DNA of 64,000 nucleotides from Streptomyces niveiscabiei (GTDB lineage: Bacteria > Actinomycetota > Actinomycetes > Streptomycetales > Streptomycetaceae): the NCBI RefSeq assembly GCF_001419795.1, contig NZ_LIRL01000152.1, positions 1 to 64,000 on the forward strand. The letters are read 5' to 3'. A program made the translations under genes and the position numbers. Positions within the stretch are counted from its first letter, which is position 1. Every line of letters starts with the position of its first letter. Positions 36,664-45,638 of this stretch are shown here, piece by piece. Below the pieces are notes generated by a model. The model did not search any database. It was not told the origin of the DNA and saw only the letters and a program-made list of their open reading frames with translations.

Positions 36664-37860
36664 CTAACCTTCTTCGTGCTCGGCGAGTACACGCTTCAGC
36701 CAACGGTGGTGGTGCTGAAGCGCCAGCTCATTGCGGCCGAATACGAAGTGCGTATTCGCTCCGGATGCGAACGCCGACTGGACATCGGCACCGATACGGT
36801 AGTCCTCCTCGAAAACACCCCGTCGGACGAGCTCGCTGAACTCCTCGGCGAACTTGCGCGCCTCCTCCGTCCTGGGGGGAACGCGCGTCATCACCGTCTG
36901 CACAGTTCGGCTCGTGTCGGGAGTGGGGCCGGGGAAGATCTGAGACAGCACCGCGTAGTCGTCCCAGGTCCCGGCGAGCGAGACATTCGGGAAGAGAGTG
37001 TAAACCGTGCCGCAGTGCGGAGCGGGATCCCACTCCTCCTCCGGTACACCGCGCAGCGATTTGATCGACTTGGCGGGGTAGAGGATGCGCTGGTGCGGTC
37101 CGAAGTCGTCCACGACCATCAGGTTCGAGGTGTTCGTCGGGGCGAAGGTCGCCCGGTGCAGCGCCTGTACGTGATAGCTCTCGAGGTAGCCGTCGAGCGC
37201 CACCTTCCAGCCGGGGCCCGACGTCTCGTGCCGCTCGTACACGTGCCAGTCGGCGAGGTCCAGTTGCTCCAGCTCCCGCTCGTACTCACCGAGCCAGCTC
37301 TCCAGGTCGAGCGGCTCCTCGCCGGTCAGCCGGACCCAGACGATCCCGTGCCGTTCCTCGGCAGCCAGCGGTCGCAGCCCGAACTCGGCGGTGTCGATCT
37401 CGCCGAACGTGGCGGGCTTGTGAACTGCGACGAGATCGCCGCGGTCGTCGTACACCCACGCGTGATAGGGGCAGCGGAAACGGTGCCGCGTGCCGGTACC
37501 CACGGGGCACAGCTGCGCGCCTCGGTGGCGGCAGACATTGAGGAACGCGCGGACGAAACCGTCCGTGCCCCGGGATATCAGCACCGGGACACCCATGACG
37601 TCCATGGCCTTGAAGGACCTCGGCCCCGGAAGCTCGACGGACAGTGCGAGCGCCAGAGGCACCCGCTTGAAGACCAGGTCGATCTCTCTCTGCCACAAGT
37701 CCGCGTCGACATAGTCCTCGACGGGAATGCGCATCACGTCAGGCGCCTGGTCCGTAGTGCCGGCCTCAAGGTGTGTCAGAGCGCGCTTCGCGAGCGCTAC
37801 GGACTGGGTGCGTTGGATCACTCGGACATGGTCGCACAGCACATCCGTGCATGTCAGCAT
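36664..37860 (-). CDS. Rieske non-haem iron oxygenase, alpha subunit
   Basis: A 398-residue ring-hydroxylating-type oxygenase. The [2Fe-2S] Rieske motif CRHRGAQLCPVG..RCPYHAW has exact CxH-x17-CxxH spacing near residues 115-140. The mononuclear iron site DGYLESYHVQALHRATF supplies two His, and a later Asp region completes the facial triad. Single-component Rieske enzymes in clusters do hydroxylation, N-oxygenation, cyclisation or demethylation. No dedicated ferredoxin or reductase is in the window. ATG 37860 is supported by GGGGAG six bases upstream. It leads the run Rieske-ACP-FkbM-NodU-DegT and is divergent from the radical SAM gene. Confidence 0.9.
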   Translation of the reverse strand: MLTCTDVLCDHVRVIQRTQSVALAKRALTHLEAGTTDQAPDVMRIPVEDYVDADLWQREIDLVFKRVPLALALSVELPGPRSFKAMDVMGVPVLISRGTDGFVRAFLNVCRHRGAQLCPVGTGTRHRFRCPYHAWVYDDRGDLVAVHKPATFGEIDTAEFGLRPLAAEERHGIVWVRLTGEEPLDLESWLGEYERELEQLDLADWHVYERHETSGPGWKVALDGYLESYHVQALHRATFAPTNTSNLMVVDDFGPHQRILYPAKSIKSLRGVPEEEWDPAPHCGTVYTLFPNVSLAGTWDDYAVLSQIFPGPTPDTSRTVQTVMTRVPPRTEEARKFAEEFSELVRRGVFEEDYRIGADVQSAFASGANTHFVFGRNELALQHHHRWLKRVLAEHEEG

Positions 37861-38178
37861 GCCTGTTCTCCCCATCGAGGGGAGACAATCGCACGCTCGA
37901 GACCTCAATGGTCCAGCGTGGCTCGTCGCGCACGACTCGTGCGAACAGGATCTGATGCGGTTGATCGAAGACGCCGACTTGCTGCCGTCGGTTCGGCCTT
38001 CGCCAGCGGGTACCAAGCACTCGTCGTCCGCGTCAGGGCGTCAGGAAGCCCGCTGGTGCACGGGGTTGACCAGCGGATAAGGTCGCTGCGCGGTGTCGCG
38101 TGACTCCAACACGTGTCAACGCGTGATGCAGGGCATGTGTACCAGAAATCCAAGCTACCGCAACTACCAAGGAATTAA

Positions 38179-39330
38179 ATGCGTCTCAAGGAACAGTTTC
38201 GTGCCGCAATGACGACGGCCGTGTCCGAAGGCGGGCGACTGCCATTCCTTGTGAACGACATGGTAATTGAAGAGCAGTTGTGTCAGATGCGCTGCTCCTA
38301 CTGCCTCACCGAGGAATTCAACCTCCTCATGGACGTGCCGGACGCGCGGCTGCGGATCACCACCGACCGGAGCCAGGACTGGCTCGAGATACTGGACCTC
38401 TACCACGAGCACGTGGACGCGCCCATCCTGCGGTTGTCCGGCGGCGAGTTCTTCTGGCTGAAGGGCTCCACCGAATTCGTGCAGGAGGCCAGCAAGCGTT
38501 ACGAGACGGTCCAGGTTATTACCAACGGTGTTTTCCTCAATGAGCGGCGCATCGAGGCCCTCGCCTCGATGGGGAACGTCCAGCTGAACATCTCGCTGGA
38601 CGGCCACACCCTGGAGCTCAATCGCCACCGTCTGCCGCCGAAGCAGGCCAAGCTGCACGACGTGATCATGCGCAACCTCGGCGCGGCGGCCGAGGCCGGG
38701 TTGCAGATCGACATCCAGTCCGTGCTCACCGACGCCAACTATCACGGGCAGCTGGAGTTCGCGGAGTACCTGCGCGCCCGCTATGCGGGGCGCACAACCC
38801 TCTACTTCTTCCCCGTGCGCGGCGACACCGCCGAGCGGATGGGCCCCCCTCCTGGTGACCACCTGATGCCGCTGGTGGACCGGTACGACGAGTTCGCCTC
38901 GGTGCTGCCGCCGCGGGCGTACGTCGAGCACATGGCCACGCAGCTGCAGACCAATGTGCGGACGCTGGGCTGCTTCGTGCCCGCGACCATGGCCCAGCTG
39001 TTCGGTCAGGGCGACGTGTCCGCCTGCCCACACGCCTGGGTCAAGCCGATGGGTAATTTGGTCGGCGACCGACGCCTGCTGCTGGACCAGTACGGCTCCC
39101 ACCAGCACTACGACCTGTTCATGCATGACAGGCCGCGGTTCGGCTTCTGCAAGACGTGCGCCACGCCGTCGGACGTGATCAACCTGTACTTCCTCGACCG
39201 GCTCACGCTTGAGGAGATCGGATCGACGCACCTCTACTCAGGGCCGAAGTCCCAGGCACGGCTGCAGGAGCTCAAGGAGCGCTTCCGTCCGACTCTGTGC
39301 GGCGCAACCGCGGAAGTCGCAGGACCTTAG
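38179..39330 (+). CDS. Radical SAM enzyme with SPASM-like C-terminal cysteines
   Basis: A 383-residue radical SAM protein. The cluster motif EEQLCQMRCSYCLTEEFNLL is near residue 35, then the glycine-rich SAM motif LRLSGGEFFWL and the strand QLNISLDGHTLELNRHRLP. The C-terminal third has Cys residues (GCFVPATM, ACPHAW, GFCKTCATPSD) in a SPASM/twitch-like arrangement for auxiliary [4Fe-4S] clusters. BtrN in butirosin, an alcohol dehydrogenase, and peptide-modifying enzymes share this layout. No precursor peptide is visible nearby, so a small-molecule oxidation or epimerisation is more likely. Confidence 0.88.
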   Translation: MRLKEQFRAAMTTAVSEGGRLPFLVNDMVIEEQLCQMRCSYCLTEEFNLLMDVPDARLRITTDRSQDWLEILDLYHEHVDAPILRLSGGEFFWLKGSTEFVQEASKRYETVQVITNGVFLNERRIEALASMGNVQLNISLDGHTLELNRHRLPPKQAKLHDVIMRNLGAAAEAGLQIDIQSVLTDANYHGQLEFAEYLRARYAGRTTLYFFPVRGDTAERMGPPPGDHLMPLVDRYDEFASVLPPRAYVEHMATQLQTNVRTLGCFVPATMAQLFGQGDVSACPHAWVKPMGNLVGDRRLLLDQYGSHQHYDLFMHDRPRFGFCKTCATPSDVINLYFLDRLTLEEIGSTHLYSGPKSQARLQELKERFRPTLCGATAEVAGP

Positions 39331-39339
39331 TGGGCGTCT

Positions 39340-39713
39340 CGACCACGACCACCGCCCAGCCCGAGGACGCACGGCCGCACACTGCCGACTGCAGCGGCCG
39401 GGGCCGACGCCCGGTTGCGGCCTACCCCAAGCCGGCCCAGCAGGTGAAGAGCCTGGTCATCGCGGCCGGGCAGTGGCCGCAGCGGGCACAAGCGCATGTA
39501 CTCGCGCTTCGCGGCCCTGCGGATCCGGCCCGCCGGACGTGAGATCCGCAAGGCCACCGCCAGTGCGGAGCTGCTGGTGCGTCGGTTGCCGGCCGAATGG
39601 CCCGTCACCGAGAACGAGCCCGTGCAGTTCTGGCTCTCCAACCTGCCCGAGAACACGCCATTGCCCGTCCTGGTCCGCACTGTGAAGCTCCGCTGGCGCA
39701 TCGAGAACGACTA
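39340..39713 (+). pseudogene. IS701-family transposase relic, left part
   Basis: Two frames carry IS701 sequence: GRRPVAAYPKPAQQVKSLVI and, after a frameshift, MYSRFAALRIRPAGREIRKA then FWLSNLPENTPLPVLVRTVK and LRWRIEND. It is cut at that point by the IS5 element, and resumes after it with YREMKQALGLAHFEG. Confidence 0.8.
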
Positions 39714-40551
39714 GAGGTTGTCCCGTATGGGGCGTGGGTTACCCGGTGAGAGCCAGGTTGTGGAGCCGGGCGGTGCCCAGCATGGCCTGGTGAACTCCGT
39801 GTCCCTTGAGTCGGCAGTCCCGCAGGATTTTCCAGTTCTTCGACCGCGACAGGGCGTGTTCCACCCGGGCTCGCGCCCTGCGGTGGACGGCGTTCTCCGC
39901 CTCCTGGTGTGGGCTGAGGCGCTTCTGACCTCGTCGTTTGCGGTGCGGGACGAGCAGGCCGGTGCCCTGGTATCCGCCGTCGGCGATGGTCGGTGCGCCG
40001 CGGCAGGTCCGGTCGACGCCGGACCCGGTGAATGCCCGGCAGTCGTTGCGGCTGCCGGGCAGCGGAAGGCCGATCGCCGCCACCAGACGGCTGTTGGCGT
40101 CGATGACGACCTGCAGGTTCGTCGAGCAGCGGTAGTTCTTGCTGGAGGCGGCGACGCTGCGGTCGCGGGTGGGCACCAGAGTGCCGTCGACGATGTAGAC
40201 GGTGTCTTTGCGCGGCCGGCGGGCCGGCGAGGTGGCCGGCAGGGGCGCCAGGTGGTCGAGGACGCGGTCGGCCGCGGACTTCGAGACCCCGAACAGCGGC
40301 GCCACTTGCCGCAAGGTGAGGTTCGTGCGCCAGTACGTCGCCACCAGCAACACCCGGTCCTCCAGCGGCAGCCGCCAGGGACGGCCGCGCCGAACGTCAC
40401 CACCACGACGCCGCACCAGAGCCACCAGCCTGGTGAACTGCGCCTCGGTCAGCCCGGAGAACGGCTCGATCCACTTCGGATCATCCGCTGAGATCACCCC
40501 ACCCATACCCAGCCAACGCACCAACTGCCCCACCAGTTACGGGACAACCTC
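39714..40551. mobile_element. Intact IS5-family insertion element (838 bp)
   Basis: Perfect 14-bp terminal inverted repeats (GAGGTTGTCCCGTA at 39714-39727 and its complement at 40538-40551) enclose one transposase gene. Flanking TA at 39712-39713 and 40552-40553 fits a TA (or CTA) target duplication. Removing one copy rejoins the IS701 reading frame (RIEND-YREMKQ), which proves the insertion point. Confidence 0.93.
39739..40533 (-). CDS. IS5-family DDE transposase
   Basis: A 264-residue complete transposase. It has an N-terminal helix-turn-helix (LTLRQVAPLFGVSKSAADRV) and DDE residues in TVYIVDGTLVPT, TIADGGYQGTGLL and ARARVEHALSRSKNWKIL. It fills almost all of the element between the inverted repeats, with no frameshift seen in the single ORF. 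Confidence 0.93.
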   Translation of the reverse strand: MGQLVRWLGMGGVISADDPKWIEPFSGLTEAQFTRLVALVRRRGGDVRRGRPWRLPLEDRVLLVATYWRTNLTLRQVAPLFGVSKSAADRVLDHLAPLPATSPARRPRKDTVYIVDGTLVPTRDRSVAASSKNYRCSTNLQVVIDANSRLVAAIGLPLPGSRNDCRAFTGSGVDRTCRGAPTIADGGYQGTGLLVPHRKRRGQKRLSPHQEAENAVHRRARARVEHALSRSKNWKILRDCRLKGHGVHQAMLGTARLHNLALTG

Positions 40552-40553
40552 TA

Positions 40554-40700
40554 CCGTGAGATGAAACAGGCCCTGGGCCTGGCCCACTTCGAGGGCCGCA
40601 CCTGGCCGGGCTGGTGCAGCGACTGACCCGCTCCCCAAAAGAGACGGCGTCGGCCTGGGCCTCTACCGAGTCGTGCGCGAAGTTCAGTTACACCAACCTG
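40554..40700 (+). pseudogene. IS701-family transposase relic, right part
   Basis: It continues the interrupted gene with YREMKQALGLAHFEGRTWPG, then after an internal deletion PKRDGVGLGLYRVVREVQ, the C-terminal tail. Joined to 39340-39713 it still lacks most of the transposase. Confidence 0.75.
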
Positions 40701-41012
40701 GCCAAGCCCTACCAGCTCGTCGGTGGGCACCACGCGGAGCGGGGGAGACGGCGAATCCGCATGGTGCCCTGGCAATGAAGGTGGTTTGGTTGCCGAGGTG
40801 TGACCAAGCTAGGTTGACCGTGAGGTAGGCGGAAAGCAGCAGGGATCAGTGCCAACCGGGGCTCAGCAGAGCTGTATGAGCGCGATGGACCGTTTACGGA
40901 GCGGGCATTGAGACCGGGTTCGCCCCGGCGTGAGGCAGGGCACACATCCCCTACGCCTCTCTTGCTCGGAATGCTTTAGCATGTCCCCCATTCGGAGCAG
41001 GAAAGGCTAGGC
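40701..41012. other. Intergenic region upstream of the acylase gene
   Basis: There is no convincing coding frame. It probably contains the promoter for the acylase-desA pair. A single TAGGTTGA half-site occurs near 40811 but no second half follows, so I do not call an iron box. Confidence 0.45.
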
Positions 41013-43055
41013 GTGAGCAGCGAAGTTTTCCGGGACGCGTGGGGGATTCCTCATCTACGCGCCGACAGTTTTCTGGAACTCGCTTTCGCGCAGGGCCAGA
41101 ACGCCGCCGTAGACCGAGGGTGGCAGATCGAGGTCGGACGGCATCGCTTCCAGGGCACGACGGCCGCTGCCTTCGGGGCCGACGCGCTCGAGTGGGACAT
41201 CTTCGCGCGACGGGCCAGACTGGTGGATACCGCCAAACGCTGCTTCGACGCCCTGCGGCCAGAGACGCAGGCCTGGATCGAAGCATATGTGGACGGCGTG
41301 AACTCCGGTCTGCAAGAGGGAGCAATACACGGGGCGGTTCAGTTCGACGAGGTCGGACTGCGTCCCGGGCGCTGGGAGCGCTGGACGCCATTGGGTATCT
41401 GGCTCTCCACTCATATCCTGTTCACCGGCTTCCCGACCAAGCTGTGGCGAGGGGAAGTCGCCCGCTCTCTGGGCCTCGAGAACATCGGGCTGCTGGCCGC
41501 GGCCGGTACCGACACCGCGGGCAGTAACGGCTGGCTGGTGGCCGGTGACCGCACACTCTCGGGGCTGCCGATTCTCGCGGGCGACCCGCACCGCGTCATT
41601 GAGGTCCCTGGGGTGTACCAGCAGATCCGTCTCGCATGCCCCGAGTTCGACGTCGTGGGCTTCGCTGTGCCCGGCGTTCCGGGCACTCCGCACTTCGGCC
41701 ACACCGGTCATGCGGCCTGGTCCATCACCAATGCCATGGCCGACTGCCAGGACCTCTATCGAGAACGGCTCAGGCGTGGCGCTCAGGGAGTGGAGGCGCT
41801 GGGGCCGGATGGCTGGGAGCCGGCCGAGGCACAGGTCGAGATCGTGAGCGTGGCGGGTGGTGAGCCCGTCGAGATCGAGGTCGTCGAGACCGCGCGCGGC
41901 CCCGTCGTGGTCGGTGGTCCGGATGACGCGGAGGCCGTGAGCCTGAGGTACGCGCCGAGGGCGGGCGGTGACGCGGGCTTCGACGCGTTGCCCGCACTGC
42001 TGCGAGCAACCTGCGTCGCCGACGTGGACGCCGCGCTCGAGTACTGGGTCGATCCCGTCAATGTCGTGCAGGCCGCAGACACCGCCGGCGCAGTGCTGCA
42101 CCGGGTCGCAGGTCGCGTTCCCGAGCGGGCTCAGGACAATGTTCTCCGACCCGTCCCGGCGTGGGAGCGGGGTCACGAGTGGCGGGGCTGGCGCTCACCG
42201 CCTCGCGCGGACGTCGACGGTGTGTCGGTGATGGCCAATGAGCGTGGCGTGGCGGCACCACTCGGAGTGGAGTTCGCACCGTCCTATCGGGCGGACCGCA
42301 TCCGCGCCCTCCTGGGCGAGGGAAAGAGCTGGACCGCCGACGACATGGCGGCTATCCATGTCGACACCTACGCGGGTTCGGCCGCGCCACTGCTGGATGT
42401 GCTGGGCGAACTCACGGGACTCGAAGAACCAGCCCTGGGAGTACGGGACAGACTGCTGCGGTGGGACCGTCGAATGACAGCCGACAGCACGGAGGCGACT
42501 CTCTTCGCGAGAGTCAGGTCCGCGGCTGTCCGGCGACTGGCGGCTCAACCGGAGCTGGCTGCGCTTGCCGAACCCGCCCCGTACCCGGGCGTCTTCCTTC
42601 CGTGGCTCTTCCTCGTCCCCCGTGTCGCGGCTGGCCTCGACAACTTCCTGGCTGGGAAAGCGCCCTTCGTTGTGGACCGGACAGCCCTTGTGCGAGCCGC
42701 CCTCGAAGAAGCCGCCTCCGGCCCCGAACCGGAGCCTTGGGGGCAGATACACCGGTTCTCCCCGTGGGCGATGCTGGCGCGCGACAAGGAGGCGGTCTCC
42801 TGGCCGGGGTTGGCTGGTGACTCCGAGTGCGTCCTGTCCACCACCCGTATCGCCGACGTCGAGGGTCACCTCGTACGCGGCCCCGCTGCGCGTTACGTCT
42901 GGGATCTCGCAGACCGTCAGAACAGCAAGTGGATCGTTCCGCTCGGGGCCTCAGGTGCCGTCGGCCCGCATCACCATGACCAACTGCCGTTGTGGGCGCG
43001 AGGTGAGCTGGCTCCGGTGATCACGGACTGGGACAGGTTGAAGAAGGAGAGCTGA
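41013..43055 (+). CDS. Penicillin-acylase-family Ntn hydrolase
   Basis: A 680-residue Ntn-hydrolase precursor. It opens with VFRDAWGIPHLRADSFLELA, the N-terminal alpha-segment motif. The self-cleavage site AGTDTAGSNGWLVAG near residue 168 frees the nucleophilic Ser at the start of the beta chain, and GHTGHAAWSITN is the conserved beta-strand. No signal peptide is seen, unlike secreted penicillin acylases or PvdQ, so it should act in the cytoplasm. Such enzymes cleave or form amides. Ntn acylases occur in siderophore loci, and I recall acylase genes linked to variant des clusters. The start is GTG 41013; a PLP decarboxylase follows after 88 bp. Confidence 0.9.
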   Translation: MSSEVFRDAWGIPHLRADSFLELAFAQGQNAAVDRGWQIEVGRHRFQGTTAAAFGADALEWDIFARRARLVDTAKRCFDALRPETQAWIEAYVDGVNSGLQEGAIHGAVQFDEVGLRPGRWERWTPLGIWLSTHILFTGFPTKLWRGEVARSLGLENIGLLAAAGTDTAGSNGWLVAGDRTLSGLPILAGDPHRVIEVPGVYQQIRLACPEFDVVGFAVPGVPGTPHFGHTGHAAWSITNAMADCQDLYRERLRRGAQGVEALGPDGWEPAEAQVEIVSVAGGEPVEIEVVETARGPVVVGGPDDAEAVSLRYAPRAGGDAGFDALPALLRATCVADVDAALEYWVDPVNVVQAADTAGAVLHRVAGRVPERAQDNVLRPVPAWERGHEWRGWRSPPRADVDGVSVMANERGVAAPLGVEFAPSYRADRIRALLGEGKSWTADDMAAIHVDTYAGSAAPLLDVLGELTGLEEPALGVRDRLLRWDRRMTADSTEATLFARVRSAAVRRLAAQPELAALAEPAPYPGVFLPWLFLVPRVAAGLDNFLAGKAPFVVDRTALVRAALEEAASGPEPEPWGQIHRFSPWAMLARDKEAVSWPGLAGDSECVLSTTRIADVEGHLVRGPAARYVWDLADRQNSKWIVPLGASGAVGPHHHDQLPLWARGELAPVITDWDRLKKES

Positions 43056-43143
43056 ACCCGTTGGCCGGGACACCCGCGCCGGTCGCCTCGGCGCCGGACA
43101 GGGCACACGCCAGATCCAAGTGACTGACCGGAAGAAAGCACCC

Positions 43144-44754
43144 ATGAACCCCCTCCTGCAGCAGTCCGAACCGTTCCCGTTGCCGCCTCCGGCACCAGGC
43201 GTCTCACGGCCGTACGCGCAGCTCCTCAACCAGGCGGCCGCGGAAGATTACCGGAACGCGGTCGTGGAAGGGGTCGAACGAGTCGCGACCAGGCTCCAGG
43301 AGGTGGAACGGCCCTTCACCGGCATCTCTCCCGCTGAGCTGGAGCCGGACATCGCGGCCATCGACTTGGAGCAGCCGCTCGGGGATCTGGCCGAGGTACT
43401 CGACGAGGTGGAGGACATATACCTCCGGGACGCCGTCTACTTCCACCATCCGCGTTACCTCGCTCATCTCAACTGCCCGGTCGTGATACCCGCAGTGGTC
43501 GGGGAGGCGGTCCTGTCCGCAGTCAACTCCTCGCTGGACACCTGGGACCAGAGCGCCGGCGCCACCCTCATCGAGCGGCGTCTGATCGACTGGGCCGCCG
43601 GAAGGGTCGGTTTCGGCCCTCTTGCGGACGGCGTGTTCACCAGCGGAGGCACACAGTCCAACCTCCAAGCGTTGATGATGGCGCGGGACGAGGCCTGCCG
43701 CCAGGTGCGGGAAGCCTCCACAGAACCCCTGCGCGACGTGGAGGTGCTGCCCCGGCTGCGTATCCTGACATCGGAGTGCGGCCATTTTTCCGTCGTCAAG
43801 GCGGCGGCATTGCTCGGACTGGGCCGTGAGGCCGTTGTCACCGTCGCATGTGATGGTGACATGCGTATGCGGCCAGAGGCGCTGGCCGCGGAGCTTGAGC
43901 GGTGCGCTCAGGAGCAACTGGTCCCCGCAGCAGTGGTGGCGACGGCGGGAACGACCGACTTCGGCTCCATCGACCCTCTTCCAGCCATCGCCGGGCTGTG
44001 CGAGCGGTGGGGCGTCTGGCTGCATGTCGACGCCGCGTACGGTTGTGGACTCCTCGTATCCGGCAGGCGCCGCCACCTTCTCGAGGGTGTGGAACGAGCG
44101 AACTCGGTGACGGTCGATTTCCACAAGTCCCTCTTCCAGCCCGTCAGTTCCAGCGCGGTACTTGTCCGCGACCGGGAGATGCTCCGGTACGCCACGTTGC
44201 ACGCCGACTACCTCAACCCCGCGCACCGTCTTGAGGAGCGCATTCCTAACCAGGTGGACAAGTCCATTCAGACGACGCGCCGTTTCGATGCGCTCAAGCT
44301 GTGGATGACGCTTCGGGTCATGGGGGCCGAGGGCATCGGAGAGCTGTTCGACGAGGTCGTGGACCGCGCGGACCATGCCTGGAGGCTCATGGCGAGGGAC
44401 CAACGGTTCGACGTTGTGACCCGGCCTACGCTCAGCACGCTGGTCTTTCGCTACGAGCCGCGGAGCGAAGCCGGCCCCGAGGCGGTGGACCGGGCCAATC
44501 TGTACGCACGGGAGATGCTTTCCTCCGCAGGCGTGGCCGTGATCGCCGCGACTGTCGTCAAGGGCCGTCACCACCTCAAGTTCACTTTGCTCAATCCGGA
44601 AACATCCATAGCGGATATTGCGTACGTACTGGAACTCATCGCCGTGTACGCGGAGAAGTACCTCGCCGGCACGGCGGATGGAGCTCCATCTCGCCTGGCA
44701 TCGAACGTCCGCGATCGGGGTGCCTTCGAAGAAGCCCAGGAGCTACGCGCCTGA
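43144..44754 (+). CDS. desA: PLP-dependent lysine decarboxylase, DesA-type
   Basis: A 536-residue group II decarboxylase. It tracks Streptomyces DesA closely: VERVATRLQEVERPFTGIS, YFHHPRYLAHLNCPVVIPAV, AVNSSLDTWDQSAGATLIER, DGVFTSGGTQSNLQALMMAR, PLP-pyridine Asp region GVWLHVDAAYGCGLL and Schiff-base Lys VTVDFHKSLFQPVSSSAVLV. It should make cadaverine from lysine for desferrioxamine-type hydroxamates. ATG 43144 has a GGAAGAAAG site; GTG 43120 is possible. Unusually it lies 12 kb from desBCD, on the opposite strand, and next to the acylase. Confidence 0.9.
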   Translation: MNPLLQQSEPFPLPPPAPGVSRPYAQLLNQAAAEDYRNAVVEGVERVATRLQEVERPFTGISPAELEPDIAAIDLEQPLGDLAEVLDEVEDIYLRDAVYFHHPRYLAHLNCPVVIPAVVGEAVLSAVNSSLDTWDQSAGATLIERRLIDWAAGRVGFGPLADGVFTSGGTQSNLQALMMARDEACRQVREASTEPLRDVEVLPRLRILTSECGHFSVVKAAALLGLGREAVVTVACDGDMRMRPEALAAELERCAQEQLVPAAVVATAGTTDFGSIDPLPAIAGLCERWGVWLHVDAAYGCGLLVSGRRRHLLEGVERANSVTVDFHKSLFQPVSSSAVLVRDREMLRYATLHADYLNPAHRLEERIPNQVDKSIQTTRRFDALKLWMTLRVMGAEGIGELFDEVVDRADHAWRLMARDQRFDVVTRPTLSTLVFRYEPRSEAGPEAVDRANLYAREMLSSAGVAVIAATVVKGRHHLKFTLLNPETSIADIAYVLELIAVYAEKYLAGTADGAPSRLASNVRDRGAFEEAQELRA

Positions 44755-45305
44755 TCGACGAGCCGCGGTGCTGGGGGCAGCTCCGGCCGGCCAAGCTCCT
44801 TGCGGCACTGGAACACCATGGCCGACGTCTTCCTGACCGGCACCCGCACACCGGGTGCCCAGATCGATCTTCGTGTCGCCGTTCTCCTTCACGATTTCCT
44901 GAACGCCGAGTTCGGGGTTGGTGAAGGCGCGGGCGCAACCCCCCGAGTCCTTGCCGCGGAGTACGAGTGTGGCGGACACGTCGGCCTCGGCGGCGAAATG
45001 GGTGGTCTCGTAGACGTCGGTCACGTCAGGGTGAGGATCTGCCGACCGGAGGCCACGCTCCAGCCCGCAACTGCCAGGACCACCACACCGGTCAGTGCCG
45101 CCGGCCGGCCCGACAACGCACGGTTCGCACCCTGGAACACATAGCCCAGCGCCGTGGACAGCGGGGCCGTTCCCACCGTCGTCGACACTGTGCCGTCACG
45201 GGCAGGGTCATGCTGGGCGACCGCACCCGCCAGTGGGCCCCTGGTACGGAGAAGGGCGACGGCATGCGTCGTTACTCCTGTTCTGCGGCAACAGCACGCA
45301 CACAC
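44743..45305 (-). pseudogene. Possible remnants of a membrane/cupredoxin-like gene pair
   Basis: Two short minus-strand frames overlap by GTGA. The upstream one (45021-45305) ends in one hydrophobic helix, ALTGVVVLAVAGWSVASGRQ. The downstream one (44743-45024) contains DVSATLVLRGKDSGGCARAF and PELGVQEIVKENGDTKIDLG, which recalls cupredoxin-like domains fused to TauE/SafE-type membrane proteins. Neither is complete and the second overlaps desA's end. The preserved overlap suggests they derive from real genes. Low confidence. Confidence 0.35.
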
Positions 45306-45638
45306 CGATATCCGGGGATGCCGAGACGGACATGGACAACTGAGTCCAGCGAGGCAAAGACCTCACAGAGCGGGATCTGCCATGTCCGTGATATCTGCGA
45401 CGGTTGCGGATCAGGAGTGGAGAGCACCGACGGCGGTGCCTTCGGCTGAGCCACCAGTGCGGCAGCCGAACTGTCCGCCGCCACCGGCAGATCGGAGAGA
45501 ACCGGAGCAGTCGGGTTCTCGTGGGCACCGGTCGAACACCGCCGACGCGCCGGATTTCCACATGCACATGTCGTGCCGCGCGGCCCGGACAGCGATCAGT
45601 CCCACGATCGAGCGATCACGAACCGAGGAAGACCGGAC
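45306..45638. other. Intergenic stretch without a recognisable gene
   Basis: No frame in this interval resembles a known protein. It lies between the cupredoxin-like remnants and the convergent end of the second N-hydroxylase gene. Confidence 0.45.

Noticed and set aside
38179-39330. RiPP (modified peptide) pathway
   Set aside because: The SPASM-like radical SAM enzyme could suggest it, but no precursor peptide, PqqD partner or peptidase is next to it.
40811-40830. TAGGTTGA as an iron box before the acylase gene
   Set aside because: Only one half-site; no inverted partner.
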